64,000 nt of DNA from Salinispora arenicola (GTDB lineage: Bacteria; Actinomycetota; Actinomycetes; Mycobacteriales; Micromonosporaceae). Shown piece by piece: positions 31,323 to 39,950 of the stretch (position 1 is its first letter; each line of letters starts with the position of its first letter). The stretch covers positions 2,418,001 through 2,482,000 of the forward strand of contig NZ_VFOL01000001.1 in the NCBI RefSeq assembly GCF_006716065.1, written 5' to 3'. The position numbers were made by a program, and so were the translations under genes. A model generated the notes under the pieces. The model made no database searches, was not told where the DNA came from, and worked only from the letters and a program-made list of their open reading frames with translations.

Positions 31323-32567
31323 GTGACTGAATCCCCTCGCCTCTACCGCGCCCGCGAACACCGGATGGTCGCCGGGGTGGCGGCGGGTATCGCCGGGCAC
31401 CTCCGCATTCCGGTGCTCTGGGTCCGGGTCGCGTTCGTGGTGCTGCTCGGCTTCAGCGGGCTCGGGCTGCTGCTGTACACCGCTTTCTGGGCAGTGGTGC
31501 CGTTGCGGCCGGGGGACACCGCCGCCCCGCCGCGGCGCGACGTGGCCCAGTTGTTGCCGTTCGTGGCGATCGGCCTGGTGGTGTTGTTGCTCCAGATGGC
31601 CGTCTTCGACTCGGTGGGCGCCTCTGGGGCCGCCGGTACCGCCGGCTGGCTGGTCACGATCATCGCGGTTGGTGCCGGATTGATCTGGCATCAGTCCGCG
31701 CCGGAGCGGCGACAGCAGTGGGGCGGAAACCTGCCGGTGCCCTGGCTGAGCGCGGTGGTCGAGGAGAGCGACCGGCGGGCGTTCGTGCTCCGGTTCATCG
31801 GCGGCGGCATCCTGGTCGCGGTGGGGATCATCGGGGTCGCGGCGGTGTACTCCCCGACGCAGAACTTCGACGCGGTGCTCAACGGCGTGATCTTCGCCCT
31901 GGTCGGCTTGGCCGGCGTCGGGGTGGTCGCCGCACCGGTGCTGTGGCGGACCTGGAACCAGCTCCGGTCGGAGCGGGAGGGGCGCATCCGGGAGCAGGAG
32001 CGGGCTGAACTGGCCGCCATGGTGCATGACCAGGTGTTGCACACGCTCGCTCTGATCCAGCGCAACGCCGGTGACGGGAAGACTGTGACGCGGCTGGCCC
32101 GGGGACAGGAGCGCTCGTTGCGCAACTGGCTGTACCGGCCGACGGCCTCACCGTCGGAACGCCTCGCGGCGGCTCTGGAGCAGGCGGCGGCCGAGGCGGA
32201 GGACACGTTCGCGATTACGGTGGAGACCGTGGTTGTCGGCGACCGGAGGACCGATGAGCGGGTCGGCGCGTTGGTGGCCGCCGCTCGCGAGGCTCTGGTC
32301 AACGCCGCCCGGCACGCCGGGGTGCAGACCGTCTCGCTTTACGCCGAGGTCGAACCCGAGCAGGTCAGCGTCTTCGTCCGAGATCGGGGCAGGGGATTCG
32401 ACCCGGCTACGGTGGAGGATCACCGGCACGGTGTCCGGGGTTCGATCATCGGCCGGATGCAGCGGCACGGTGGCCGGGCGGAGATCCGCTCCGAGTTGGG
32501 GGAGGGGACCGAGGTCCGGTTGATCCTGCCGATCTCCCGCGACTCGTCCACGGCGGAGAGGAGATAG
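31323..32567 (+). CDS. Sensor histidine kinase with N-terminal PspC domain
   Basis: The 414-residue kinase starts with a PspC domain (RLYRAREHRMVAGVAAGIAGHL) and several membrane helices (to about residue 205). Next comes a NarL-type dimerisation helix with the phospho-accepting His235 in LAAMVHDQVLHTLALIQ. The ATPase domain has the N box EALVNAARHAG, G1 VRDRGRGFDP and G2 GSIIGRMQRHGG. It probably senses envelope stress and phosphorylates the adjacent regulator. GTG at 31323 begins the PspC domain; in-frame starts at 31296 and 31209 would extend a poorly conserved N-terminus. Confidence 0.9.
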   Translation: MTESPRLYRAREHRMVAGVAAGIAGHLRIPVLWVRVAFVVLLGFSGLGLLLYTAFWAVVPLRPGDTAAPPRRDVAQLLPFVAIGLVVLLLQMAVFDSVGASGAAGTAGWLVTIIAVGAGLIWHQSAPERRQQWGGNLPVPWLSAVVEESDRRAFVLRFIGGGILVAVGIIGVAAVYSPTQNFDAVLNGVIFALVGLAGVGVVAAPVLWRTWNQLRSEREGRIREQERAELAAMVHDQVLHTLALIQRNAGDGKTVTRLARGQERSLRNWLYRPTASPSERLAAALEQAAAEAEDTFAITVETVVVGDRRTDERVGALVAAAREALVNAARHAGVQTVSLYAEVEPEQVSVFVRDRGRGFDPATVEDHRHGVRGSIIGRMQRHGGRAEIRSELGEGTEVRLILPISRDSSTAERR

Positions 32568-32570
32568 GTG

Positions 32571-33257
32571 ATGGCGGATCAGACGGCGGGCGCTGCTGAG
32601 GAAGCGGTCGTGGCCGGGCGGCGGCTGCGGGTGTTCCTCGTTGACGACCACGCGATGTTCCGGGCCGGCGTCCGCGCCGAACTGGGTGCGCATGTCGACG
32701 TCGTGGGTGAGGCGAGCACGGTGGCTGAGGCGGTCAGCCGGATCGCCAGCACCGAGCCCGACGTGGTGCTGCTCGATGTGCACATGCCCGAAGGCGGCGG
32801 CCGGGCGGTCCTCGAGGCCATCCGGCGTACGCACCCGCACGTGCGGTTTCTCGCGCTCAGCGTTTCGGATGCCGCCGAGGACGTGATCGGGCTGATCCGG
32901 TCCGGCGCCCGCGGCTACGTCACCAAGACGATCTCGCCAGATGACCTGGCGGCGGCTGTCCGCCGGGTCGCCGACGGTGATGCCGTGTTCAGCCCCCGGC
33001 TTGCCGGATTCGTGCTGGACGCCTTCGCCGCCCGCCCGGACGCGCCGGTGTCCGACCCCGAGTTGGACCAGCTCACCAACCGTGAGCGGGAGGTGCTGCG
33101 CCTGCTTGCCCGAGGGTACGCGTACAAGGAGATCGCCAAGGAGCTGTACATCTCGATCAAGACGGTGGAGACACATGTGTCGAACGTGCTCCGTAAGCTC
33201 CAGATGTCCAGCCGCTACGAGTTGTCCCGCTGGGCGGCGGATCGTCGGCTGGTCTGA
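32571..33257 (+). CDS. LuxR/NarL-type response regulator (LiaR-like)
   Basis: The 228-residue regulator has a complete receiver domain: acidic pair Asp25-Asp26, phospho-acceptor Asp69 in VVLLDVHMP and Lys119 in YVTKT. The C-terminal HTH is LTNREREVLRLLARGYAYKEIAKELYISIKTVETHVSNVL, split here only by description. It follows the kinase stop by 3 bases with a GGAGAGGAG ribosome-binding site, so the two form a two-component pair. Likely targets are the divergent PspC/LiaF-like genes, but no operator was identified. GTG at 32568 is an alternative start. Confidence 0.93.
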   Translation: MADQTAGAAEEAVVAGRRLRVFLVDDHAMFRAGVRAELGAHVDVVGEASTVAEAVSRIASTEPDVVLLDVHMPEGGGRAVLEAIRRTHPHVRFLALSVSDAAEDVIGLIRSGARGYVTKTISPDDLAAAVRRVADGDAVFSPRLAGFVLDAFAARPDAPVSDPELDQLTNREREVLRLLARGYAYKEIAKELYISIKTVETHVSNVLRKLQMSSRYELSRWAADRRLV

Positions 33258-33513
33258 GCCCTAGCGTGTTGGCGGGGTTACCGGTGGTGTCCCGGTTCGG
33301 TCGGCGTTGCGATGACGACCGTTGCCACCAACGTTCCACCCGCGTTTACCACGCCTGTCCGGGGTCGATGCAGATGCCTCGGGACGGATGTACGCACCGT
33401 CCCGGCCGGGTATCGGGTTGATAACACGCCTTCCCGCCAGCGCGCGTCGGGTGTCACAGTGGCAGGCACCTCACAACCCCCTCGTGAGCCGAGCGCCCTG
33501 AGGAGGCACTCCC

Positions 33514-35142
33514 ATGCGCGGGAAATTCCTGAAGGTGGCGGTCGCGGCGACCGCCACCGCCATGTTGGCCACCGCCTGCGGCGGCGGCAGTGACGACTCG
33601 GACGATGCTGGCGGTCAGTCCGGCGGCGAGCTACGCGTTTACGCCTCGGAGCCGGCGTTCCTGCTGCCCTCCAACGGTAACGACGAGCCGTCGATCTATG
33701 TGATCCGTCAGCTCTACCGTGGTCTGGTCAAGTACAACGCCGAGACCGGTGAGGCCGAGAACGACCTGGCTGAGTCGATCACGTCGGATGACAAGAAGCT
33801 CTGGACGATCAAGCTGAAGGACGGCTACACCTTCGACAACGGTGAGCCGGTCGACGCCGAGTCCTTCATCCGGTCATGGAACTACGCCGCTTACGGGCCG
33901 AACGCCCAGAACAACGGCTACTTCATGAAGCGAATCGCCGGGATCAAGGACGTCACGGCCGAGGACCCGGACGGTGATGGTCCGAAGACGGCCCCGGAGC
34001 CGAAGGCCAAGACGCTGTCGGGCCTGAAGAAGGTCGACGACCTGACCTTCACTGTCGAGCTCTCTTCGCCGTTCACTGGCTTCCCGACCACGATCGGCTA
34101 CTCGGGCTTCTTCCCGATGGCTCAGGCGTGCGTCGACGATGCGGACACGTGCAACGAGACCCCGATCGGGAACGGCCCTTACAAGATCGAAGGCGCCTGG
34201 GAGCGTGGCGTCCAGATCAACCTGACCCGTAGTGACTCCTGGAACGGTGAGCCGGGCAAGCCCGACAAGATCAACTACCGGATCTTCGCGGACGTCGGCT
34301 CTGGTTACTCCGCCTTCCAGGCCGGCGAGCTGGACGTGATGTACACCCTGCCGCCGGAGCGCTTCAAGGACGCCAAGGCAAGCTACGGCGACCGCCTGTT
34401 CGAGCAGCCGGGCGACAGCTTCAACTACGTCGGTATGCCGCTGTACAACGAGAACTTCAAGGACAAGCGGGTCCGTCAGGCGTTCTCGCTGGCGATCGAC
34501 CGGCAGTCCATCGTGGACGCGGTGTTCGACGGCCGGTACTCGCCGGCTACCGGCTTCATCGCGCCGACCTTCCAGGGTGCCCGTGAGGGCGTCTGCACGT
34601 ACTGCAAGAAGGACGTCGAGAAGGCCAAGGCGCTGCTCGCCGAGGCCGGTGGCTGGAAGGGCGGCAAGCTGGTCCTGTGGGCCAACGCCGGTGCTGGCCA
34701 CGATGCCTGGCTGCAGGCGGTGGGTGACCAGATCAAGGCCGCGCTGGGTATCGACTACGAGCTGAAGGTCAACCTGCAGTTCCCCGAGTACCTGGAGACT
34801 GCCGACAACCGGAAGTTCACCGGCCCGTTCCGGCTCGGTTGGGGCCCGGACTACCCGTTCCTGGAGACCTACCTGACTCCGGTTTACGGCACCGGCTCCG
34901 ACAGCAACAACTCCACCTTCAGCAACCCCGAGTTCGACAGCCTGATGAAGCAGGGTGACTCCGCCGAGACCATCGACGAGGCGATCACCTTCTACCAGAA
35001 GGGTGAGGACATCCTGGCGGAGGAGCTGCCGGTTATCCCGATGTTCTGGCGCAAGGAGGCGGCGCTCTACAGCGAGAACGTCGACAACTTCGTCTGGAAC
35101 CAGGTCTCGGGCGCCGACTACGGTGCGACCTCGCTGAAGTAG
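33514..35142 (+). CDS. oppA: Peptide ABC transporter substrate-binding lipoprotein (family 5)
   Basis: The 542-residue lipoprotein has a signal peptide ending ATAMLATACGGG, with the lipid-anchored Cys. The mature part is a family 5 extracellular solute-binding protein of the DppA/OppA type (YRGLVKYNAETGEAENDLAESI, KDKRVRQAFSLAIDRQSIVDAVF). It probably binds oligopeptides. GAGGAGG lies 7 bases upstream of the ATG. It is the first gene of a complete five-gene opp operon and is separated from the permease genes by a very strong hairpin, which may make it the most abundant product. Confidence 0.94.
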   Translation: MRGKFLKVAVAATATAMLATACGGGSDDSDDAGGQSGGELRVYASEPAFLLPSNGNDEPSIYVIRQLYRGLVKYNAETGEAENDLAESITSDDKKLWTIKLKDGYTFDNGEPVDAESFIRSWNYAAYGPNAQNNGYFMKRIAGIKDVTAEDPDGDGPKTAPEPKAKTLSGLKKVDDLTFTVELSSPFTGFPTTIGYSGFFPMAQACVDDADTCNETPIGNGPYKIEGAWERGVQINLTRSDSWNGEPGKPDKINYRIFADVGSGYSAFQAGELDVMYTLPPERFKDAKASYGDRLFEQPGDSFNYVGMPLYNENFKDKRVRQAFSLAIDRQSIVDAVFDGRYSPATGFIAPTFQGAREGVCTYCKKDVEKAKALLAEAGGWKGGKLVLWANAGAGHDAWLQAVGDQIKAALGIDYELKVNLQFPEYLETADNRKFTGPFRLGWGPDYPFLETYLTPVYGTGSDSNNSTFSNPEFDSLMKQGDSAETIDEAITFYQKGEDILAEELPVIPMFWRKEAALYSENVDNFVWNQVSGADYGATSLK

Positions 35143-35180
35143 GGACTGGGCTTCAGCAATCTGATCCAGCCGTAACAGGG

Positions 35181-35227
35181 ACGTGGCGGCAACGGTCACC
35201 CCACCAGGGTGATCGTTGCCGCCACGT
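35181..35227 (+). terminator. Very strong hairpin between oppA and oppB
   Basis: A 21-bp stem (35181-35201 with 35207-35227) has one G-U pair and a 5-base loop. No T-run follows. It probably stabilises the 3' end of oppA mRNA or partly terminates transcription, lowering permease expression relative to the binding protein. The second transporter in the window has a hairpin at the same place. Confidence 0.75.
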
Positions 35228-35250
35228 CAGCGCCGAGAGGAGACCCCGCC

Positions 35251-36261
35251 ATGGGGCGCTACGTCATTCGACGGTTGCTCCAGTTCATCCCGACCGTGCT
35301 GGGCACGATGTTCCTGCTCCACTACATGACTTCGCTGGCGATCCAGTTCAGCGGGAACCCGGTCCGGGCGCTGTTCGGCGACCGGACCCCTTCGCCGGCC
35401 CTGCTCGCGGCTGTCACCGAGCGGCTCGGTTACGCCGACCCCTGCCTCGACCAGAAGGGCAACCCCTGTTTCGGGCTGTTCGTCGATCGGGTGCAGAACA
35501 TTTTTTTCCACTTTGACTTCGGCATCAACATGCGGCAGCAGGAGGTCACCGAGATGGTGGCCGACAGACTTCCGTTTACCCTGAAGCTGCTGGTGATCGC
35601 GATCATCTTCGAAGCGGTCGTCGGTATCGCGGCCGGGGTGTGGGCGGGTCTGCGGGGCGGCAGCTTCGCCGACAACCTGGTGAAGATCAGCACCGTCTTC
35701 GTGATCTCGGTGCCGATCTTCGTGCTCGGCGTGCTGGTGCGGGAGTTCGTCGGGGTCAAGTTCGGCAACATCCTGCGTGATCAGGAGTGGATTCCCGACG
35801 TCGTCGCTTCCGGATTCTTCAGTCCCGGCTTCAAGCCGGACTATCCCACCGCCAGTCTCCTGATCCCGGGCATGGTGCTGGGTGCGGTCGCGCTCGCTAC
35901 CACCGCGCGCCTGACCCGGACCAGCATCATGGAGAACATCCGGGCCGACTTCGTCCGGACCGCCCGAGCGAAGGGCCTGGCCAACAAGCGGGTCATCGGT
36001 GTGCACACGCTGCGTAACTCGTTGATTCCGGTGATCACATACCTCGGCGTCGACATCGGTTCCGCCATGGCCGGCGCGGTGGTCACCGAGACCATCTTTA
36101 ACGTGCCCGGTATCGGCCGGATGGTGACGGAAGCTGCTCGTACCGGTGAGGCGGCCGTGGTCATCGGCGTGGTGACCATGCTGGTGCTGGTCATTCTGAT
36201 CGTCAACCTGCTGGTCGACCTCCTGTACGCCGTGCTCGACCCGAGGATTCGCTATGAGTGA
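35251..36261 (+). CDS. oppB: Peptide ABC transporter permease, OppB/DppB type
   Basis: The 336-residue permease starts MGRYVIRRLLQFIPTVLGTMF, the typical OppB start. It has six membrane helices and the EAA loop RTARAKGLANKRVIGVHTLRNSL. It ends LLYAVLDPRIRYE, the usual family finish. ATG at 35251 follows GAGAGGAGA. A larger than usual extracellular insertion (FGNILRDQEWIPDVVASGFFSPG) lies between helices 3 and 4. Its stop overlaps, by 8 bases, the ATG of a short ORF at the ancestral oppC start. Confidence 0.94.
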   Translation: MGRYVIRRLLQFIPTVLGTMFLLHYMTSLAIQFSGNPVRALFGDRTPSPALLAAVTERLGYADPCLDQKGNPCFGLFVDRVQNIFFHFDFGINMRQQEVTEMVADRLPFTLKLLVIAIIFEAVVGIAAGVWAGLRGGSFADNLVKISTVFVISVPIFVLGVLVREFVGVKFGNILRDQEWIPDVVASGFFSPGFKPDYPTASLLIPGMVLGAVALATTARLTRTSIMENIRADFVRTARAKGLANKRVIGVHTLRNSLIPVITYLGVDIGSAMAGAVVTETIFNVPGIGRMVTEAARTGEAAVVIGVVTMLVLVILIVNLLVDLLYAVLDPRIRYE

Positions 36262-36340
36262 CGAAACCGTGGTCAGCAACCGGCGGCCGGTGATCCCGGC
36301 TACCCGCGGCAGGGCGAAGCGAAACGAGGTGTGGACATGA
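36254..36340 (+). CDS. 28-codon ORF at the ancestral oppC start (sORF or oppC N-terminal remnant)
   Basis: The ATG overlaps the oppB stop as ATGAGTGA. That is exactly the arrangement of the dppB-dppC junction in the second transporter of this window, where the downstream gene starts MSDFETV. Here the frame begins MSDETVVSNRRPV but ends at TGA 36338-36340, inside the start of oppC. It is either a coupling ORF or a former oppC N-terminus cut off by a frameshift, with oppC re-initiating at 36337. Confidence 0.4.
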   Translation: MSDETVVSNRRPVIPATRGRAKRNEVWT

Positions 36341-37272
36341 GCGACGCGACGAGCGGCGGTACCGCCGTGGGCGGTACGCCGGTCTCCGGCGGCGGCCAGG
36401 CTCCAGGAAGCAAGGGCGGCAAGGAACGTAACGCCAGCCTCTGGGCGGACGCCCGCCGACAGCTGGTCCGCGACCGGGTTTTCATGCTCGCCCTGCTGTA
36501 CATTTTCGTCGTCGGCTCGATGGCGGCCTTCCCCAAGCTCTGGACCAGTCAGGATCCGCGGGCCTGCACCACCGACTTGTCCCGGGTCCCGCCGAGTTGG
36601 GATCACCCGTTCGGCTTCGACCGCCTGGGCTGCGACTACTACTCGCACGCCATCTTCGGCGCCCGGCCGTCGATGGTGATCGCGATCATGGCGACCGGGG
36701 CCATTGTGATCCTCGGCGGCCTGATGGGTCTGCTTGCCGGCTACTACGGTGGCTGGGTCGACGCGCTCATTTCCCGGCTGATGGACATCTTCTTCTCACT
36801 GCCGTTCCTGCTTGGCGCGATCGTGTTCCTGACCGTGATCAAAAAGCAGAACGAATGGACCATCGCCGCGGTGTTGTTCCTGCTGAGTTGGCCGACCATC
36901 GCCCGGATCATCCGCGGCAGCGTCATCTCCTCGAAGGACCTGGACTACGTGCAGGCGGCCAGGGCGGTCGGGGCGGGCAACGGGCGGCTGATGTTCCGCC
37001 ACATCCTGCCGAACGCGATCGCGCCGATGTTGGTGTACGCCACGATCGTGCTGGGTGCCTTCGTCGCCGCGGAGGCCACGCTGACCTTCCTCGGGATCGG
37101 ACTCCAGCCACCGACGCAGTCCTGGGGCATCATGATCTCGGCCCACCAGAACTACTTCCTGGAGGATCCGTGGCTGCTGCTGTTCCCCTGTGGGCTGCTG
37201 GTCGGCACGGTGCTGTCCTTCATCCTCATGGGTGACGCCCTGCGTGACGCCCTCGACCCGAAGCTCCGGTGA
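36337..37272 (+). CDS. oppC: Peptide ABC transporter permease, OppC/DppC type
   Basis: The 311-residue permease has a hydrophilic Gly/Ser-rich N-terminus (to about residue 40), six helices, and the EAA loop QAARAVGAGNGRLMFRHILPNAI. It ends [10 protein letters not shown]. The periplasmic loop after helix 1 contains HPFGFDRLGCDYYSHAIFGAR, typical of DppC. ATG at 36337 or GTG at 36331 are the usable starts. A short out-of-phase ORF covers the position where its paralogue dppC starts. The stop overlaps oppD as GTGA. Confidence 0.93.
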   Translation: MSDATSGGTAVGGTPVSGGGQAPGSKGGKERNASLWADARRQLVRDRVFMLALLYIFVVGSMAAFPKLWTSQDPRACTTDLSRVPPSWDHPFGFDRLGCDYYSHAIFGARPSMVIAIMATGAIVILGGLMGLLAGYYGGWVDALISRLMDIFFSLPFLLGAIVFLTVIKKQNEWTIAAVLFLLSWPTIARIIRGSVISSKDLDYVQAARAVGAGNGRLMFRHILPNAIAPMLVYATIVLGAFVAAEATLTFLGIGLQPPTQSWGIMISAHQNYFLEDPWLLLFPCGLLVGTVLSFILMGDALRDALDPKLR

Positions 37273-38315
37273 GCGCCATGAGCACTGATGTGAACGTCAA
37301 GCTGGACGCCCTGCCCGGCCTTGACTCGGACGCCCTGCCGCTCGAGGTCAAGGATCTGCAGGTCGAGTTCCGCACCCGCAACGGCATCGCCCGCGCGGTC
37401 AACGGTGTCAGCTTCAACCTACGGGCCGGTGAAACCCGAGCGATCCTCGGCGAGTCCGGCTGCGGCAAGAGCGTTACCGCTCAGGCGATCATGGGAATCC
37501 TGGACAGTCCACCCGGCTTCGTCACCGGCGGGGAGATTCGCTACCGCGGCGTCGACCTGCTCAAGCTGCCGGAGGCGCAGCGGCGGAGGGTCCGCGCCAA
37601 CCGGATCGCGATGATCTTCCAGGACGCCCTCTCCGCGTTGAACCCGGTCTTCACGGTCGGTTTCCAGCTCGGCGAGCTGTTCCGCAAGCACCGGGGCATG
37701 TCCCGGTCGGACAGCAAGGCCCGCGCCGTCGAACTGCTCGACCTGGTCAAGATCCCGGCGGCGAAGCAGCGGGTGAACGAATATCCGCACCAGTTCTCCG
37801 GCGGTATGCGCCAGCGCGTCATGATCGCTATGGCGTTGGCCCTCGACCCGGAGGTGTTGATCGCCGACGAGCCGACCACCGCCCTGGACGTCACCGTGCA
37901 GGCCCAGATCATGGCGCTGCTCGCCGAACTGCAGCGGGAACGGAACATGGGCCTGCTGCTGATCACGCACGACATGGGCGTGGTCGCCGACGTGGCGGAC
38001 CAGATCTCGGTGATGTACGCGGGCCGGGTCATTGAGGAAGCCCCGGTCCGGGACATCTACGAGAGCCCGGCCCACCCGTACACCAAGGGTCTGCTGGAGT
38101 CGATTCCACGCTTGGACCTCAAGGGTCAGGAACTCTCCGCCATCAAGGGGCTGCCGCCGCTGCTGACGGACATCCCCAAGGGGTGCGCGTTCAACCCGCG
38201 GTGCCGGTATGCGCAGGACGCCTGTCGTCAGGACCCGGTGCCGCCGCTGTATCAGGTGGCACCGGTCCGAAGCGCCGCCTGCCACTTCTGGAAGGAGGTC
38301 AAGGCCGATGTCTGA
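37269..38315 (+). CDS. oppD: Peptide ABC transporter ATP-binding protein OppD
   Basis: The 348-residue ATPase has Walker A GESGCGKS (about residues 57-64), the ABC signature [15 protein letters not shown] and Walker [13 protein letters not shown]. The C-terminal oligopeptide extension has [15 protein letters not shown], Cys-rich as in OppD/DppD proteins that bind an iron-sulfur cluster or pack together. GTG at 37269 overlaps the oppC stop; ATG at 37278 is the alternative. It pairs with OppF (8-base overlap) as a heterodimeric motor. Confidence 0.95.
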   Translation: MSAMSTDVNVKLDALPGLDSDALPLEVKDLQVEFRTRNGIARAVNGVSFNLRAGETRAILGESGCGKSVTAQAIMGILDSPPGFVTGGEIRYRGVDLLKLPEAQRRRVRANRIAMIFQDALSALNPVFTVGFQLGELFRKHRGMSRSDSKARAVELLDLVKIPAAKQRVNEYPHQFSGGMRQRVMIAMALALDPEVLIADEPTTALDVTVQAQIMALLAELQRERNMGLLLITHDMGVVADVADQISVMYAGRVIEEAPVRDIYESPAHPYTKGLLESIPRLDLKGQELSAIKGLPPLLTDIPKGCAFNPRCRYAQDACRQDPVPPLYQVAPVRSAACHFWKEVKADV

Positions 38316-39318
38316 CATCGTGCTGGAGGCCCGCGACCTGGTCAAGCACTTTCCGTTGACCCGGGGGATCCTCTTCAAGCGGCAGATCGGTGCGGTCCGC
38401 GCGGTCGATGGGATCAACCTGCAGCTGCGCCGGGGCGAGACGCTCGGCGTCGTCGGTGAGTCCGGCTGCGGCAAGTCGACCCTGGCCCGGATGCTGGTGG
38501 GGCTGGAGACCCCCACCTCCGGCGACCTGTTCGTTCAGGGCCGGAACATGGCAAAGGTGGGCGGCGCCGAGCGACGTCGTGGCCGACGGAACATCCAGTT
38601 GGTCATGCAGGATCCGTACACGTCCCTCAACCCGCGGATGACCGTCGGTGACATCGTCGGTGAGCCGTTCGTGGTGCATCCGGAGGTGCTGCCAAGACCG
38701 AGGCGGCGGGCCCGGGTCCAGGAGCTGCTGGATCTGGTCGGGCTCAACCCGGACCACATCAACCGGTACCCGCACCAGTTCTCCGGTGGCCAACGCCAGC
38801 GCATCGGTATCGCCCGTGCGCTGGCGCTGAACCCAGAGATCATCCTGTGTGACGAGCCGGTCTCCGCCCTGGACGTGTCGATCCAGGCGCAGGTGATCAA
38901 CCTGCTGGAGAAGCTTCAGGACGAGCTGGGGTTGTCGTACATCTTCATCGCGCACGACCTGTCCGTGGTACGGCACATCGCCGACCGGGTCGCGGTGATG
39001 TACCTCGGTAAGATCGCCGAGATCGGCACCGAGGACCAGATCTACGAAAACCCGACCCACCCGTACACCCAGGCGCTGCTTTCGGCGGTGCCGGTGCCGG
39101 ATCCGAAGCTGCGTGGCCTGCGGGACCAGATCGTCCTTGCCGGTGACGTCCCGTCGCCGGCCAACCCGCCGTCCGGCTGCCGGTTCCGGACCCGTTGCTG
39201 GAAGGCCCAGGACATCTGCGGTCAGCAGGAGCCGACGCTGGATGCCCGACCGGGCTCGGCGCACCCGAGTGCCTGCCACTTCGCCGAAGTCCGCGACGTG
39301 GTGCACGCGCGGGAGTAG
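38308..39318 (+). CDS. oppF: Peptide ABC transporter ATP-binding protein OppF
   Basis: The 336-residue ATPase starts [20 protein letters not shown]. Walker A is GESGCGKST, the signature [15 protein letters not shown] and Walker [13 protein letters not shown]. The C-terminal oligopeptide extension has the [15 protein letters not shown] cysteine region. The ATG at 38308 overlaps oppD by 8 bases and is preceded by GAAGGAGG. It is the last gene of the operon, followed by a terminator. It is closely similar to the DppF at 59169-60209. Confidence 0.95.
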   Translation: MSDIVLEARDLVKHFPLTRGILFKRQIGAVRAVDGINLQLRRGETLGVVGESGCGKSTLARMLVGLETPTSGDLFVQGRNMAKVGGAERRRGRRNIQLVMQDPYTSLNPRMTVGDIVGEPFVVHPEVLPRPRRRARVQELLDLVGLNPDHINRYPHQFSGGQRQRIGIARALALNPEIILCDEPVSALDVSIQAQVINLLEKLQDELGLSYIFIAHDLSVVRHIADRVAVMYLGKIAEIGTEDQIYENPTHPYTQALLSAVPVPDPKLRGLRDQIVLAGDVPSPANPPSGCRFRTRCWKAQDICGQQEPTLDARPGSAHPSACHFAEVRDVVHARE

Positions 39319-39384
39319 CCGAACATCGCCGTCGTCGCCCGACCGCTCCGCCGGGACGGGCGGTGGTAGCCCCTCCTCAGGGAT

Positions 39385-39417
39385 CCGGGGCGCTGGCCAT
39401 GTTGGCCGGCGCCCCGG
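39385..39417 (+). terminator. opp operon terminator
   Basis: CCGGGGCGCTGGCC (39385-39398) pairs with GGCCGGCGCCCCGG (39404-39417), 14 bp with one G-U pair and loop ATGTT. It lies between the convergent oppF and chorismate mutase genes. Confidence 0.75.
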
Positions 39418-39442
39418 TCCTGTTGGTGCTGGCCCCTCCGGT

Positions 39443-39781
39443 TCAGAGCGGGCCGCGCCCGGCGCGGAGCAACAGCAGGGCGACCTGGGTTCCGTCCGCG
39501 CCCAGCGCGGCTCGGAAGCGTTCCAGAATTTCCTGCTCCCGGGAGAGCACCAGGCGTGTACCGCCGGAGGCCATCCGGGTCGCGCCGACGTGCCGGGAGA
39601 GCCGGGCGCGCTCCTGCCAGAGGTCGATCAGCGTCCCGTCGATTTCATCGATCCGCTGCCGGATCTCTGCGATCCGAGCCGCAGCCAGCGGCTCCTTCGT
39701 GCCGGTGTCGGGAGCGACGGAGCCGTCCGTGCCACTGGCTCCGTCCGCGCTGCCGTTCTGCTCCGCCACGCCTGTCATCAT
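39443..39781 (-). CDS. Chorismate mutase, AroQ-delta type
   Basis: The enzyme rearranges chorismate to prephenate, the branch point to Phe and Tyr. The 112-residue protein has a ~30-residue variable start and then the helical AroQ core: IAEIRQRIDEIDGTLIDLW, RARLSRHVG, MASGGTRLVLSREQEILERF. The MASGGTRLV stretch and the C-terminal LLLLRAGRGPL match the intracellular M. tuberculosis enzyme (Rv0948c), whose C-terminus contacts DAHP synthase AroG. It lies divergent from pcrA, as in M. tuberculosis. The start is ATG 39781 or 39778 with AAGGA upstream. It seems to be controlled by the leader peptide and terminator just upstream. Confidence 0.95.
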   Translation of the reverse strand: MMTGVAEQNGSADGASGTDGSVAPDTGTKEPLAAARIAEIRQRIDEIDGTLIDLWQERARLSRHVGATRMASGGTRLVLSREQEILERFRAALGADGTQVALLLLRAGRGPL

Positions 39782-39824
39782 CGCCGTATCCTTCGGGTGT
39801 CGGGCCCGGTGCCCGGATCCCGGG

Positions 39825-39864
39825 ACGAAAAGGCCCCGGGCTCGAGAGCCCGGGGCCTTTTCGT
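39825..39864 (-). terminator. Intrinsic terminator/attenuator before chorismate mutase
   Basis: A perfect 18-bp stem (arms 39847-39864 and 39825-39842) with a 4-base CTCG loop (39843-39846) has AAAA on one side and TTTT on the other. On the minus strand it ends in a T-run, a canonical intrinsic terminator. It lies 13 bases after the leader-peptide stop and 43 bases before the chorismate mutase ATG, so the gene can only be transcribed from the leader promoter by read-through. It can also terminate plus-strand transcripts. Confidence 0.88.
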
Positions 39865-39877
39865 AGGTCTTGGTTGA

Positions 39878-39943
39878 TCAGGCGCGACCTACGGCTGCCG
39901 GACTCCCGGGGCCGTAGTAAAAGTAGTAGCGCTGACCGAACAC
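39878..39943 (-). CDS. Aromatic leader peptide of chorismate mutase (21 residues)
   Basis: The short frame begins with GTG exactly 7 bases after a CATAAT -10 box, so the message would be leaderless. It encodes MFGQRYYFYY and then GPGSPAAVGRA. Residues 6-10 are Tyr-Tyr-Phe-Tyr-Tyr (codons TAC TAC TTT TAC TAC), with another Phe at position 2, and TTT is rare in this genome. The stop is followed by an intrinsic terminator and then chorismate mutase. This is the layout of pheA-type attenuation, in which ribosome stalling at aromatic codons allows read-through. Two alternative pairings are visible. CGTAGGTC (39893-39886) pairs with GACCTACG (39869-39862), overlapping the terminator foot. The leader also repeats the terminator's GGCCCCGGG arm (39913-39905). 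Confidence 0.7.
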   Translation of the reverse strand: MFGQRYYFYYGPGSPAAVGRA

Positions 39944-39950
39944 GATCACG

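Noticed and set aside
31131..32042. Long minus-strand extension of the PspC/LiaF-like gene
   Set aside because: The frame stays open through the opposite-strand kinase gene, but the conserved protein begins at the ATG at 31130.
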